Shown: positions 1 to 9,066, counted from the stretch's first letter. The stretch: 57,754 nucleotides of DNA from [Eubacterium] yurii subsp. margaretiae ATCC 43715 (GCA_000146855.1 GL405246.1:2292574-2350327); one strand, 5' to 3'. The notes: a model not told the origin generated them from the sequence alone. Program-made: numbers and translations.

Positions 1-543
1 AAAAGTAAAAATATAATAAAATCTGTTTCATAATTTTATTTTTGGATAAAATGTTACAATATTTATCAAGACAATTATACCACAATAATTACCCGATATT
101 AAACATTTTTAAAATTATTATTACTTAGGCATTTTTACTAAAAATATGCATATATAACAAGTATTACTTAAATCTTATAAAATGAAAAATATCCCTTTAT
201 AATTACAGGTATTGATACTATGACAAAATTCAATAGACTTTTGTATAATTAAGCTTGTTAATATTAATGATTTAATGGAGATTTTAGCTTATTTCCATTT
301 AAAACCCGATTAATATTATCCATATATTAAACAATTACCTTATATTATAATATATTTTTGTACTAATCATCATTTATAATAGCAAGCATCTATTTTAAAG
401 TGATATTTAGTAGTATATGAATTTCCAATATATTTGTTGAGAGGTAATTGCATGGCTTTTTAATCAGTTTTTAGTATTAAATCAATTTTCAGTAGTTTTT
501 ATAAATTTTAATATCGAAGTTTTTACAAGATAAGGAGTTTTGT
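1..543. other. AT-rich intergenic region upstream of ddh
   Basis: No gene is visible. A possible sigma-A promoter for ddh is an ATGACA near 219 followed about 18 bases later by TATAAT near 243-248, which would leave a leader of roughly 280 nt. I looked for a lysine riboswitch in that leader and did not recognise its conserved core. The extreme left edge carries R1-like repeat debris (TAATAAAATCTG). Confidence 0.4.
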
Positions 544-1521
544 ATGAAAAAGATAAAAATAGGCATCATAGGTTACGGTAACCTAGGAAGAGGAGTGGAA
601 GAAGCGGTAAAACATAGCGAAGATATGGAACTTGTGGCTGTATTTACAAGAAGAGATAAGGACAGTGTCAAGACAGGGGGTGCAAAGGTTGAGTCGCTTG
701 ACAAGCTTGCAAACTATAAGGATGAAATAGATATATGCGTGCTTTGCGGAGGCTCAGCTACAGATATATTGACTCAGGCACCGAAAATCGCTGAGACGTT
801 CAACACTGTAGACAGCTTTGACACTCATGCCAAGGTACCTGAATACTTCGCCACTATGGATGGAATTGCCAAAAAAAGCGGAAAATTGTCTATGATATCT
901 ACAGGTTGGGATCCCGGTCTATTTTCTATAATGAGAGTCTTATTTGAAAGTATCTTACCAAAGGGTGATAACTACACATTTTGGGGTAAGGGAATCAGCC
1001 AAGGACATTCAGATGCAATAAGACGAATAGATGGTGTTCTTGACGCAAAACAATACACTATTCCTAAGGAAGATGTGATAAATTCACTTAAAAATGGCGA
1101 AAAAATAGAAATTACAGCTACATCTTCACATATTAGAGAGTGCTTTGTAGTAGTTGACGAAAAAGCTGACAAGTCGAAAATAGAACAGAGTATAAAGACT
1201 ATGCCCAACTATTTTGAAGGATATGAAACCATAGTACACTTCATATCTCAAGAAGAACTTGATAAAAATCACAATAGGCTGCCACACGGCGGAAAGGCGA
1301 TAAGATATGGAGCTACGAGTGAACAAAACAACGAAGTCATAGAGTTTTCACTCAATCTTGACAGCAATCCGGAGTTTACTGCCTCTGTAAACATAGCCTG
1401 CGTAAGAGCCTTGTATAAGATGATACAAGATGGAAAGACAGGTGCCTGCACAATACTTGATGTGCCTGTAGGATACTTCTCTCCAAAGAGCAGCGAGGAG
1501 CTAAGAGCACATTATCTATAA
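544..1521 (+). CDS. ddh: meso-diaminopimelate D-dehydrogenase
   Basis: NADPH-dependent enzyme that interconverts L-2-amino-6-oxopimelate (tetrahydrodipicolinate) and meso-diaminopimelate, the one-step branch of lysine and peptidoglycan precursor synthesis. The 325-residue length matches the family. The N-terminal Rossmann motif GYGNLG is at residues 10-15. The family-typical segments DSFDTHAKVPEY, STGWDPGLFS and GHSDAIRR are visible along the chain, and the C-terminal part forms the dimer and substrate domain. The start is fixed by AAGGAG at about 532-537, seven bases before the ATG. The gene stands alone: it is followed by a terminator shared with the convergent thioesterase gene. It implies meso-DAP in the cell wall, which agrees with MurT/GatD elsewhere in the window. 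Confidence 0.95.
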   Translation: MKKIKIGIIGYGNLGRGVEEAVKHSEDMELVAVFTRRDKDSVKTGGAKVESLDKLANYKDEIDICVLCGGSATDILTQAPKIAETFNTVDSFDTHAKVPEYFATMDGIAKKSGKLSMISTGWDPGLFSIMRVLFESILPKGDNYTFWGKGISQGHSDAIRRIDGVLDAKQYTIPKEDVINSLKNGEKIEITATSSHIRECFVVVDEKADKSKIEQSIKTMPNYFEGYETIVHFISQEELDKNHNRLPHGGKAIRYGATSEQNNEVIEFSLNLDSNPEFTASVNIACVRALYKMIQDGKTGACTILDVPVGYFSPKSSEELRAHYL

Positions 1522-1708
1522 AAATCAGACTTATTTTATACTAAAATCTCTTAGAATTATGGATAATGTATCTTTAAACTATTCATAATTCACTTAGAAT
1601 ATATATTATTTTACTTTAATATTAGATGAATTACAGGTTAAACAAATAATAATATGAGTGTATAAAATAAAAATAACCCTATATTAGACGCTATTCGACT
1701 TAATATAA

Positions 1709-1753
1709 AAAAAGTGGCTGAAGATGAATTTTTATCTTTCTTAGCCACTTTTT
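1709..1753. terminator. bidirectional terminator between ddh and thioesterase
   Basis: Perfect 11-bp stem AAAAAGTGGCT (1709-1719) / AGCCACTTTTT (1743-1753), with A and T runs on both sides. It can serve both convergent genes. An R1-like repeat half (ATACTAAAATCTCTTAG) lies between it and ddh, from about 1531. Confidence 0.85.
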
Positions 1754-1874
1754 ATGTCTAATAATATTCATTTTATTAATGAAAATTTTTTCTTTAATTG
1801 TTTTTCTATCCAGCTTAGATTAGGAAAGTATACAAGCGAATTTTTAAATTCTTTTATTAACCATTTGTATAATC

Positions 1875-2633
1875 TTATACTTTCAACTTATCAAACTTAA
1901 TATCTACAAGACAGAGCAGATTGTCGTCAATACTGTATATCTCGTGGTGAGTTTGATTATTGTCAATTTGATATTTCACTTTTACCTGTTTTTGTGTGTA
2001 AGGACATTCATTTTTAAATACTATATTTACTGATTTTGACACATTTTTTGCCAAAAAGTCGCCCTCGCCGTCAAGCGACTCTATAGCCCATGCAGCATAG
2101 ACAGTATTATTTACATGGTAGTTGGGATCGATGTCGAAGTATCTGATATCAAATATCTTTTCCTTTATCTCCTTGTCTGATTTGACTTTTAGTTTCTCCT
2201 TAGACATTGCCAGCTTCTGATTTTCAGTCAGGGCTTTTTCATCAAAAGGATAGGCTGATATTATCTCGTCAGGTACCTTGGACAAAGATTTCTTTACAGT
2301 ATCCACGACCACCCACTTGGACGCACCCGTACCTATAAGATTATCCTTGTCGTCATAAATCACATAGTATCTTGTACAATAGACGTTCTTCGTGCATTTT
2401 ACAAAGGTTTCAACCTTCAATATATTGGCATAAAGCTTTGTCACGTCCATATCTATCTGAGCCTCATATATTACCCAAGCGAGATTTTTCCTGTTTAGGT
2501 ACATAGGATCGAAGCCGCTGTAATGAAAGTCCTTTGTTGCAGCTGTCGATAAAATTTGGAGCAGCGCCGAAAGCTTGATATTGTAATTTCTGTCTACATC
2601 CCTAAAATCCACAACATGATAATCTGTGTACAT
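1875..2633 (-). CDS. acyl-ACP thioesterase (FatA/FatB-like double hotdog)
   Basis: Predicted to hydrolyse acyl-ACP to free fatty acid and ACP, ending fatty acid synthesis. The 252 residues match the bacterial acyl-ACP thioesterase family, which is built of two hotdog folds. The second hotdog carries the family-typical NYHVNN at 171-176, within DIDPNYHVNNTVYAAW; in this family such Asn and His residues line the active site. The first hotdog begins DFRDVDRNYNIKLSALLQ. The ATG at 2633 is preceded by AAAGGATG. The gene is single and monocistronic, convergent with ddh. The acyl chain preferred cannot be read from sequence. Confidence 0.85.
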   Translation of the reverse strand: MYTDYHVVDFRDVDRNYNIKLSALLQILSTAATKDFHYSGFDPMYLNRKNLAWVIYEAQIDMDVTKLYANILKVETFVKCTKNVYCTRYYVIYDDKDNLIGTGASKWVVVDTVKKSLSKVPDEIISAYPFDEKALTENQKLAMSKEKLKVKSDKEIKEKIFDIRYFDIDPNYHVNNTVYAAWAIESLDGEGDFLAKNVSKSVNIVFKNECPYTQKQVKVKYQIDNNQTHHEIYSIDDNLLCLVDIKFDKLKV

Positions 2634-2972
2634 AAGTCATCCTTTCTCTATTATTAAATGTCAGAGCTCAAAATTAATAGTTTATATATCATATCTAAAG
2701 CTGAATGCTTTCTATATAATTACAAGATTTAAAATATTATTTCTAATTACACTAAACCCCATTATGTATAATAACTTGTTATAGGCTCTATCGTAATAAA
2801 TGCAAATTTGTTTTACAGCTTTTTATCTTAATTAAATCAATATTACTTTATCATCATAGATATTTTTCTAATTCAAAATACAACTATGTAGATTTTACTT
2901 TTATTATGTTGAATTTAGCTTAAATAAGCTCTATACACAAAAAAATCATAACTAAAAGGTTGTTTAAAGCAT
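2634..2972. other. intergenic, no gene seen
   Basis: AT-rich spacer between the thioesterase start and the cstA terminator. No open frame with a ribosome binding site and no recognisable RNA was seen. It presumably contains the thioesterase promoter. Confidence 0.4.
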
Positions 2973-3004
2973 CAAAACCACCGTAAATTAATACAGTGGT
3001 TTTG
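2973..3004 (-). terminator. hairpin downstream of cstA
   Basis: Stem CAAAACCAC (2973-2981) / GTGGTTTTG (2996-3004), 28 bases past the cstA stop. The U stretch is part of the stem and no long T run follows, so termination strength is uncertain. Confidence 0.6.
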
Positions 3005-3032
3005 TAAATAAATATTTTCTTATTTATAAAGT

Positions 3033-4505
3033 CTATTTTACTTCAAGCGCAACATCTTCAAGCGGACTTTGTCCCATTTTGAAATATACTTTTGTAACAA
3101 ATAGAGCTAAGCATCCTAAAGCAAATACCAAACCTATAATATTTGATATATTCGCATCCATATGAAGTCCTTCTTTAGCTTGCAATATATATGAACTACA
3201 AACAGCCGACATAAATGTAGCAGGTATTGTTGCCACCCAGCTGGCAGCCTTATTGCGGTATCTGCAAATATATGTTGCCCCTGCCCATAGAGCCATCATA
3301 GCCAATGTTTGGTTTGACCATGAGAAATATCTCCATATTACAGCGTAGTCAAATCTTGATATGAAAAATCCTAAGAGCAATAGAGGCGCAGATAATAGAA
3401 GTCTCTTTTTAGAATCTTGTTGGTCTATCTTAAACCAGTCAGCTATTGTAAGACGTGCAGATCTAAATGCCGTATCCCCTGATGTTATAGGACAAGCTAT
3501 AACTCCAAGCATAGCAAGGACTCCACCGAATCCTCCAAGCAAAGTTGTAGACATTGAATAAACAGTATTTGAATTTCCGCCCTTTAGTTCAAGAAGAGCT
3601 TGAAGACCTGTTCCGGCTCCGCCCTTATCATAGTAGAAAGCTATAGCGGCAGATGCCCATATAAGAGCTATTATACCTTCTGCAACCATCGCACCGTAAA
3701 ATACCATACGACCTTGTTTTTCAGACTCAAGACAACGAGCTATCATCGGTGATTGAGTAGCATGGAAGCCTGATATTGCACCACAGGCAACAGTGATAAA
3801 CATCAACGGCCATACAGGTAGCTTATGATCAGGATAGATACTTCCAAAGTGATCCCAAAGTTCAAGCATAGGTCTTTGACCAGAGTTTGCAATTGTTGCT
3901 CCACCTATACCAAGAGCCATGATTATAAGACATAGACCAAATATAGGGTATAGCTTTCCTATTACCTTATCTATAGGAAGAAGTGTAGCAAGGAAGTAAT
4001 AAACAAGTATTACTATAGTCCAAAACATTACATTGAGACTTTTCGGTGTCAAAAGCGCAATAAGTTGAGCCGGTCCTACCATAAATACGACACCAACCAT
4101 TATCAGCAAGACTACTGAAAATACTCTCATGATATTTGCCATTACAGGTCCAAGATACTTACCAACTATTTCTGAAATAGAAGCACCGTTGTTTCTTTCT
4201 GACATCATACCTGACAAATAGTCATGTACTGCTCCTGCAAATATAGTACCAAGCACTATCCAAATGTAAACTATCGGTCCCCAGATAGCTCCTGTAATTG
4301 CACCAAATATAGGTCCAAGTCCCGCTATGTTGAGCAATTGAATCAAAAATGCTCTTGCAGGCGACATAGGAATAAAATCGACTCCGTCCTGTTTTGCATA
4401 CGCAGGTGTTTTTCTGTCGTCAGGATTGATTATTCTTTCGATAAAATTACCATAGATGAAATAACCGCCTATCAACAAGACAAGTCCTAAAAGAAATGAT
4501 AACAT
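3033..4505 (-). CDS. cstA: CstA-family peptide/pyruvate transporter
   Basis: Carbon-starvation carrier of the CstA/BtsT family, a multi-pass inner-membrane protein that takes up peptides or pyruvate. The chain of 490 residues has about 12-14 hydrophobic segments. Family-typical stretches are visible: DGVDFIPMSPARAFLIQLLNIAG near residue 40, AGAVHDYLSGMMSERNNGAS, GFHATQSPMIARC and CPITSGDTAFRSARL. The open frame extends 36 codons upstream, but AAAGGAGGT sits 8 bases before the ATG at 4505, which also aligns with the family N-terminus (MLSFLLGLVLLIGG). A promoter about 320 bases upstream gives the gene a long leader. No LytTR regulator gene of the BtsR/YpdB type is intact nearby. Confidence 0.93.
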   Translation of the reverse strand: MLSFLLGLVLLIGGYFIYGNFIERIINPDDRKTPAYAKQDGVDFIPMSPARAFLIQLLNIAGLGPIFGAITGAIWGPIVYIWIVLGTIFAGAVHDYLSGMMSERNNGASISEIVGKYLGPVMANIMRVFSVVLLIMVGVVFMVGPAQLIALLTPKSLNVMFWTIVILVYYFLATLLPIDKVIGKLYPIFGLCLIIMALGIGGATIANSGQRPMLELWDHFGSIYPDHKLPVWPLMFITVACGAISGFHATQSPMIARCLESEKQGRMVFYGAMVAEGIIALIWASAAIAFYYDKGGAGTGLQALLELKGGNSNTVYSMSTTLLGGFGGVLAMLGVIACPITSGDTAFRSARLTIADWFKIDQQDSKKRLLLSAPLLLLGFFISRFDYAVIWRYFSWSNQTLAMMALWAGATYICRYRNKAASWVATIPATFMSAVCSSYILQAKEGLHMDANISNIIGLVFALGCLALFVTKVYFKMGQSPLEDVALEVK

Positions 4506-4821
4506 GAATCCAACCTCCTTTAAAAATTTTTTAATGATGAAATTAAAAAACCAAAGAAAATAATAAACATCTGTAAAAATATTGTAAGGCTTAATAATCC
4601 TCTCGTCATACAAGTAGTTTTTAACTTATGATGCCCTTGCAGCTACAGTAAATTCGATTTACAAAATCTTCATCTGTGCATTTTTCAAAGCTGATTTTAA
4701 TAAAAGTTAAATTGAACAAATTTAATTCAGAATAATTTTACCGCCTACTACTATTACAGCATCAGTTGATTCGATATATCTATGTATGATTTTAAGAGAT
4801 TTTAGTACACAATTTTTTTAC
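4506..4821 (-). promoter_or_regulatory. long 5' leader of cstA
   Basis: Transcribed leader predicted from the promoter at 4828-4856 (start near 4821). Reading on the minus strand, two short stretches look like decayed coding sequence without a start codon. One ends IHRYIESTDAVIVVGG..., stopping near 4737. The other is in another frame and ends EKCTDEDFVNRIYCSCKG..., stopping near 4629. They faintly resemble LytTR DNA-binding domain pieces. No known riboswitch core was recognised. Confidence 0.45.
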
Positions 4822-4827
4822 AAGGAT

Positions 4828-4856
4828 ATTATAATACAAATTAAAAATTTTTTCAA
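4828..4856 (-). promoter_or_regulatory. sigma-A promoter of cstA
   Basis: On the minus strand TTGAAA (4856-4851), a 17-base spacer and a perfect TATAAT (4833-4828). It is the only good promoter between the R1 repeat and cstA. Confidence 0.7.
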
Positions 4857-4991
4857 TTTTGATTTTTATATAGCATTTAATTATGAATTTTACCTGTACT
4901 TATTTATCATAATAAATCAAATCACTATCAAATTCAGATATTTAATCACTAAAAATATATGTGATTTATACTTTGATTGTCTTGGATTTCA

Positions 4992-5115
4992 TAATAAAAT
5001 CTAATAAGATGATGAATACTGTATTTTCAGTACATTTATAATAAAGTCGTAAATCATATACTATTTTTTTAAAAGTATTGAAGAAAATTATCCTTAGATT
5101 AAATAGATAATAATA
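4992..5115. repeat. R1 interspersed repeat, copy 1
   Basis: 124 bp. The left end TAATAAAATCTAATA and right end GATAATAATA match the R1 termini. The interior segment CAGTACATTTATAATAAAG is shared with the copies at 12759, 41065 and 55720. Confidence 0.75.
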
Positions 5116-5210
5116 TAAATTGCAAAAAATATTCTCCATAATTCTAATATAACTAATTATAAGACTAAAACTAAGAATGCTATAAAAAATTGCTATATTT
5201 AGAAAATAAA

Positions 5211-5253
5211 TACACGCTTAAAGTATGTAATACACATAAACTCTAAGCGTGTA
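5211..5253 (-). terminator. terminator of the S-layer-homology protein gene
   Basis: Perfect 10-bp stem TACACGCTTA (5211-5220) / TAAGCGTGTA (5244-5253). On the minus strand it is followed by TTTATTTTC. It lies 150 bases past the stop codon at 5406. The DNA between contains a coding-like but interrupted stretch. Confidence 0.7.
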
Positions 5254-5405
5254 AATTTTCCCCTATCCTATTTGATAAAGCTCCTCTGTTCTACCTTTTT
5301 TAAACTTTCCTTGATAGCTTGGCAGAGTATCACCTCTCCACTTGGACTTTCAATGTTGCTTTATCTGCCATAATGTCTATTGCATTTTAAGCTTAATTGC
5401 CAATC

Positions 5406-6980
5406 TTATGGAGCTGTTTTTTCCACTTTTGCTGCAAAACTTGTAACTCCACTACCCTTAGCATCTATAACTGCACAAAAATATTCATAGGCATCATCTT
5501 CTATAGTAACATTTAATGTATTTGTTTGATTTCCAGGTAATGGACTTTCTATAAATTCTACTTCCCCGACTTTTTTAAATCTCCATTGATACCTATATGG
5601 AGGTGTTCCACCTGTTGCAATAACTTCCAATTTCACGGGATCTCCTTTATTACCGGCTACACTTTGCGGGTGACTGACAATTTTAAGTGGATTTACTCTT
5701 GGATCTACTTTCACTTTTGCTGTATTACTTATCAACTTATTGCCGTTTGCATCCGTAACTACACATCTATAATATGATACTTCAGGTTTTACTTTAGGAG
5801 TTAATACATCTCTTGTGTTGCCAAAATCATCACTCTTTTTAAACTCAGGATTTGCGTCATTTGAATATTCCCATTGATAGCTTAATGGAGCCTTTCCTCC
5901 CTCTGCTCTAATCTCTACTGTCACTACCTCATCTAACTCGCCTTCTATATCATTAGGTTGTTTAGTGATTTTAAGTGGATTTGTAACCGGATTTATTTCC
6001 ACTCTTGCAGGATTAGTTGTTAATTTGTCACCATTAGCATCAATAATCACACATCGGTAATCAAATGGAGAGTCTGCTATGTTTGGTTTTAAAATACTTG
6101 TTGTATTCCCTTTTGCAGCACTTTTTTTATAGTTTGCATCTGTGAATAATTTTTCTTCCCATTGATAGCTGTATGGTTCCTTACCACCCTCTACTACAAC
6201 TTCCAATACCACTGTATCTCCTAAATTACCTATTACATTTTCTGGATGTTTGCTTATTTTAAGTGGTTTTACTTCAGGTTTTGGTATCTTTATTTGCGGA
6301 GTTGAACCTCCCGGAGTTGTTCCAGTTCCAGGTGTAGTAGCTCCTAAGCTAAATTCTACTCTGCGTTTTACATCCATCATCCTAATTAGTATAGCAGCTA
6401 CTTCACTTCTCTTGATATTAGATGCAGGAGAACAATTTTTCTTATCATCGACTCCAACTACCACTCCGGCTCTATATAACTTATATATTGCCTTAGAACT
6501 TGGATGTGTCATAGGAACATCGGGTATTGAGCCGTCTGCTACATTGTTTTTCTTTGCCTCTTCATCTGTAAGTATCTGTGCAAAGATTTGCATATAGCCT
6601 GCTCTTGTAATATTCCTATTCCAATCCAAATCATCTGTTATTAGATTTTTTTGTTTTGCATAGTCCACATATACCTTATACCATGGTGTTGATGAGCTGA
6701 AGTCTACCTTACCTTCATTTTTTAACTTATGCATTGCTGCTGCAAGTTTTACCGCTTCTGCTGCAGTCATATTGTCATCAGGTGCATACTTAGTAGGTTT
6801 CTTGCCATTAATAAGATTTGATTCATAAGCTGACTTTACATCATCATAGTACCAAGCTTTTTCAGGTACATCTGTAAAAGGAAGCTTGGCAGCATAGACC
6901 TGTGAAGAGATGATGCTCATAAGAAGCATGACCATCGTCAACAATGAAAATTTCTTTGAAAATTTCTTTTTTTGTTTCAT
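5406..6980 (-). CDS. secreted S-layer-homology protein with three Ig-like repeats
   Basis: Surface protein of 524 residues. It has a signal peptide (Lys-rich start, hydrophobic core, likely cut after VYA near residue 31). Three SLH segments follow (about 35-210): FTDVPEKAWYYDDVKSAYE, PWYKVYVDYAKQKNLI and VPMTHPSSKAIYKLYRAG. SLH domains bind pyruvylated secondary wall polymers. A Thr/Gly/Pro linker at about 214-232 leads to three Ig-like modules at 239-334, 335-430 and 431-524, each beginning PLKI and carrying YQW and a later Cys. The start at 6980 was chosen over one 14 codons upstream because AAAGGAGAG lies just before it. The role is structural or adhesive; no catalytic motif was seen. Confidence 0.88.
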   Translation of the reverse strand: MKQKKKFSKKFSLLTMVMLLMSIISSQVYAAKLPFTDVPEKAWYYDDVKSAYESNLINGKKPTKYAPDDNMTAAEAVKLAAAMHKLKNEGKVDFSSSTPWYKVYVDYAKQKNLITDDLDWNRNITRAGYMQIFAQILTDEEAKKNNVADGSIPDVPMTHPSSKAIYKLYRAGVVVGVDDKKNCSPASNIKRSEVAAILIRMMDVKRRVEFSLGATTPGTGTTPGGSTPQIKIPKPEVKPLKISKHPENVIGNLGDTVVLEVVVEGGKEPYSYQWEEKLFTDANYKKSAAKGNTTSILKPNIADSPFDYRCVIIDANGDKLTTNPARVEINPVTNPLKITKQPNDIEGELDEVVTVEIRAEGGKAPLSYQWEYSNDANPEFKKSDDFGNTRDVLTPKVKPEVSYYRCVVTDANGNKLISNTAKVKVDPRVNPLKIVSHPQSVAGNKGDPVKLEVIATGGTPPYRYQWRFKKVGEVEFIESPLPGNQTNTLNVTIEDDAYEYFCAVIDAKGSGVTSFAAKVEKTAP

Positions 6981-7441
6981 GGATAACTCTCCTTTACTTA
7001 AATATAAATTTGAATTTTTCATTCAATTCATAACAATTAGAACTGTGCTTATTTCGTTATTTGATAACTACAATGTCACTTATTGTAAATATTAATCTGT
7101 CAAATAAGCTTACTATCAAATACCTATCTATTTTTTAAATGGAGTATAATTATATGAATGTCTTAAAGTTTTAAGACTATGTCTACTTCTAAAACTAAGA
7201 TGTAATTAAATTGAAATTATAATTGATAGATTTTGAAATTATACTCCTCTCTTAAAAAATATGTACGCCTACAAATCAATGGTTACAACTAGGTTATAAC
7301 TGGTATGAATATGAACTTTAATTGAAAATATTATATCATATTTAAAGTAAAATTTCCCCCATAAAAAGTACAGGTTTTTACTTTGTAATGTAACTGTAAT
7401 AATTCAAAATATTTTATATTATATTAATATTCATTGACATT
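6981..7441. other. intergenic, no gene seen
   Basis: AT-rich spacer upstream of the surface-protein gene. No complete R1 copy and no supported gene were seen. It should hold the promoter of the SLH gene. Confidence 0.35.
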
Positions 7442-7466
7442 AAAAAAAGTTGCCACTAGGGCAACT
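7442..7466 (-). terminator. terminator of rpsU-yqeY
   Basis: On the minus strand the stem AGTTGCC (7466-7460) / GGCAACT (7454-7448) is followed by seven T. Classic intrinsic terminator 28 bases past the yqeY stop. Confidence 0.92.
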
Positions 7467-7494
7467 AATTATTTATTAAAATTTTAAATTTATT

Positions 7495-7938
7495 CTATTT
7501 GAAAAACTCCAAAACCAAGGCGTTAATTCTCTTTCCATCCGCCTTTCCTTTGGTCTTTGGCATCAAAACACCCATTATCTTACCCATGTCTTTTGATGAT
7601 TGGGCATTGACTTGAGTTATCGCCTCTTTTATCATCTCTTTAAGCTCGTCATCTGTGAGCTGCTTAGGCAGATAAGACATCAATATTTCGATTTCTTCTC
7701 TTGTTTGGCTTATCAAATCATCTCTGCCGGCTTTCATGAAGTCTTCTAAAGCGTCATTGCTTTGTTTTACCTGTTTGGAAATTATTTCCATAACAGCATT
7801 GTCATCAAGCTCGACTCTTTCATCGACTTCTCTTTGTTTAATTGCGGCACGGATTAGAGTTACAACTGATTTTCTGACCTGTTGTTTGTTTTTCATTGAT
7901 TCTTTAAGATCATTATTCAATTGGTCTTTGAGAGACAT
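7495..7938 (-). CDS. yqeY: GatB/YqeY-domain protein
   Basis: Small helical protein of 147 residues in the YqeY family, which resembles the tail domain of the GatB amidotransferase subunit; its cellular role is not settled. Family features visible are SLKDQLNNDLKESMKNKQQVRK at the start, ISKQVKQSNDALEDF, LMSYLPKQLTDDEL and MGKIMGVLMPKTKGKADGK near the end. A GTG three codons upstream is in frame, but GGGGTGG is spaced correctly for the ATG at 7938. It is cotranscribed behind rpsU, 38 bases apart, the common Firmicute order. Confidence 0.93.
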   Translation of the reverse strand: MSLKDQLNNDLKESMKNKQQVRKSVVTLIRAAIKQREVDERVELDDNAVMEIISKQVKQSNDALEDFMKAGRDDLISQTREEIEILMSYLPKQLTDDELKEMIKEAITQVNAQSSKDMGKIMGVLMPKTKGKADGKRINALVLEFFK

Positions 7939-7976
7939 ACTTTCCACCCCGTTAATATATATTTATAAAAAACTTA

Positions 7977-8153
7977 CTATCTCTTTTTCTTTCTTGCCGC
8001 TTCTGCTTTTTTCTTTCTCTTTACACTTGGTTTGTCATAGTGTTCTCTTTTTCTAACTTCTGACATTACTCCTGATAAAGCACATTGTCTTTTAAATCTT
8101 TTAAGTGCACTGTCAAGCGATTCATTTTCTTTTACTTTAACTTCAGTTGCCAT
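7977..8153 (-). CDS. rpsU: 30S ribosomal protein S21
   Basis: Basic 58-residue protein of the 30S subunit that lies near the anti-Shine-Dalgarno region and assists initiation. The sequence begins [20 protein letters not shown] and ends in a typical Lys/Arg-rich tail ([14 protein letters not shown]). A longer frame from a TTG at 8171 reads through the ribosome binding site GGGGAGGG, so the ATG at 8153 is the start; this gives the usual S21 length. It forms an operon with yqeY. Confidence 0.96.
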   Translation of the reverse strand: MATEVKVKENESLDSALKRFKRQCALSGVMSEVRKREHYDKPSVKRKKKAEAARKKKR

Positions 8154-8394
8154 CTTCTTCCCTCCCCTCAATTATCAACAAATTAGCAGATATTGAAGAA
8201 GCCTATTCAAGAAATAATAAAATTTTAATATCAAATATTATATAGTCAAACTAAATTTTTTTCAAGTATTTTTTGATAAATGACAGCTTCATCTTTATTT
8301 TTAGCTCTAATTATGTCAGTTTCAAGTTCATATTTTAAAATTATCTAAGTTAAATAAGCAGCTCATCCTATGTTTATTTTTTATTGTATTCATA

Positions 8395-8423
8395 TTGATT
8401 TTTTTTATTTACTATGCTATACT
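8395..8423 (+). promoter_or_regulatory. promoter of the S1-domain gene
   Basis: TTGATT (8395-8400), 17-base spacer, TATACT (8418-8423). Transcription would begin near 8430, right at the left arm of the inverted repeat in the leader. Confidence 0.6.
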
Positions 8424-8432
8424 TTTATGGTA

Positions 8433-8480
8433 ATTTATATCAAGTACGATATTTTTTGTGGGTTGTTCGCTGATATAAAT
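8433..8480 (+). promoter_or_regulatory. hairpin in the leader of the S1-domain gene
   Basis: Perfect 10-bp inverted repeat ATTTATATCA (8433-8442) / TGATATAAAT (8471-8480) around a 28-base loop containing TTTTTTGTGGGTTGTTCGC. It lies between the promoter and the ribosome binding site (GGGGGCGA near 8496), so it could be a target for autogenous control by the RNA-binding product. That function is inference. Confidence 0.45.
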
Positions 8481-8509
8481 AAAATTTAAGTTTCGGGGGC
8501 GATTGTTAT

Positions 8510-8959
8510 ATGTCCGATGTATTGGAAGTAGGCAGTATAATTAGCGGTACGGTAATTAATATTAAGCCTTACGGTATTTTCGTATCAATAGGCAAGAACC
8601 AAAAAGGTCTTGTGCATATATCTCAGGTATCTGATGAATACATAAGGGATATCAACCAAATTTTAAGATCCGGAGATAAGATAAATGTAAAGGTACTTAG
8701 CAATGAGGAGGGAAAGGTTTCTCTTTCTATCAAGGATGTACCTAAGGATCAGCTTGTCTTGGAGACAAAAAGAAATGAAATGAAAAAAGAGTACCACAGA
8801 CACAATGCGACTATCGAGGTAAGCCACAAATGTCTTGCCAATAAAGAAAAGATGGTGGAAAATAAGATTAAAAGCTTTGATGAACTTATGAAAGACTTCA
8901 ACAGACAGTCAAACGACAAGGTTGTTGATATAAATAAAAGATTGAAAAATAGATATTAA
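8510..8959 (+). CDS. S1 RNA-binding domain protein (YabR/YugI-like)
   Basis: Cytoplasmic RNA-binding protein of 149 residues. An S1 OB-fold domain occupies about residues 5-74: GSIISGTVINIKPYGIFVSI, then GLVHISQVSDEYI, then the GDKINVKVLSNEEGKVSLSIKD strand pair. A charged helical tail follows, without further recognised domains. Proteins of this size and layout (general stress protein 13 type) bind ribosomes or mRNA in Firmicutes; the exact role is not known. The stop codon lies only a few bases before the TPP aptamer, so this gene may be transcribed together with the thiamine-precursor operon downstream. Confidence 0.85.
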   Translation: MSDVLEVGSIISGTVINIKPYGIFVSIGKNQKGLVHISQVSDEYIRDINQILRSGDKINVKVLSNEEGKVSLSIKDVPKDQLVLETKRNEMKKEYHRHNATIEVSHKCLANKEKMVENKIKSFDELMKDFNRQSNDKVVDINKRLKNRY

Positions 8960-8961
8960 TT

Positions 8962-9045
8962 TGCTGGGGGAGCCGAAAGGCTGAGAGAGTTAAAGACTCG
9001 ACCCTTGGAACTTGATACGGTTAATACCGTCGTAGGGAAGCAAGA
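8962..9045 (+). promoter_or_regulatory. TPP riboswitch (THI element) aptamer
   Basis: Conserved THI-box blocks are present in order: GGGGGAGCC...GGCTGAGA near 8966-8986, then GACCCTTGGAACTTGAT (8999-9015), GGTTAATACC (9019-9028) and CGTAGGGAAGC (9031-9041). Thiamine pyrophosphate binding should favour the terminator at 9067-9097 and shut off the transport operon. The aptamer starts within about 3 bases of the upstream stop codon and no clear promoter lies between. Confidence 0.97.
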
Positions 9046-9066
9046 TATATTCGATTTAAGAATTTT

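Noticed and set aside
265..543. Possible lysine riboswitch ahead of ddh
   Set aside because: A long leader is likely but none of the conserved lysine-aptamer blocks is present.
4786..5004. 72-codon plus-strand open frame, Phe/Ile/Tyr-rich
   Set aside because: Composition is that of raw AT-rich DNA, it crosses the cstA promoter, and it has no ribosome binding site.
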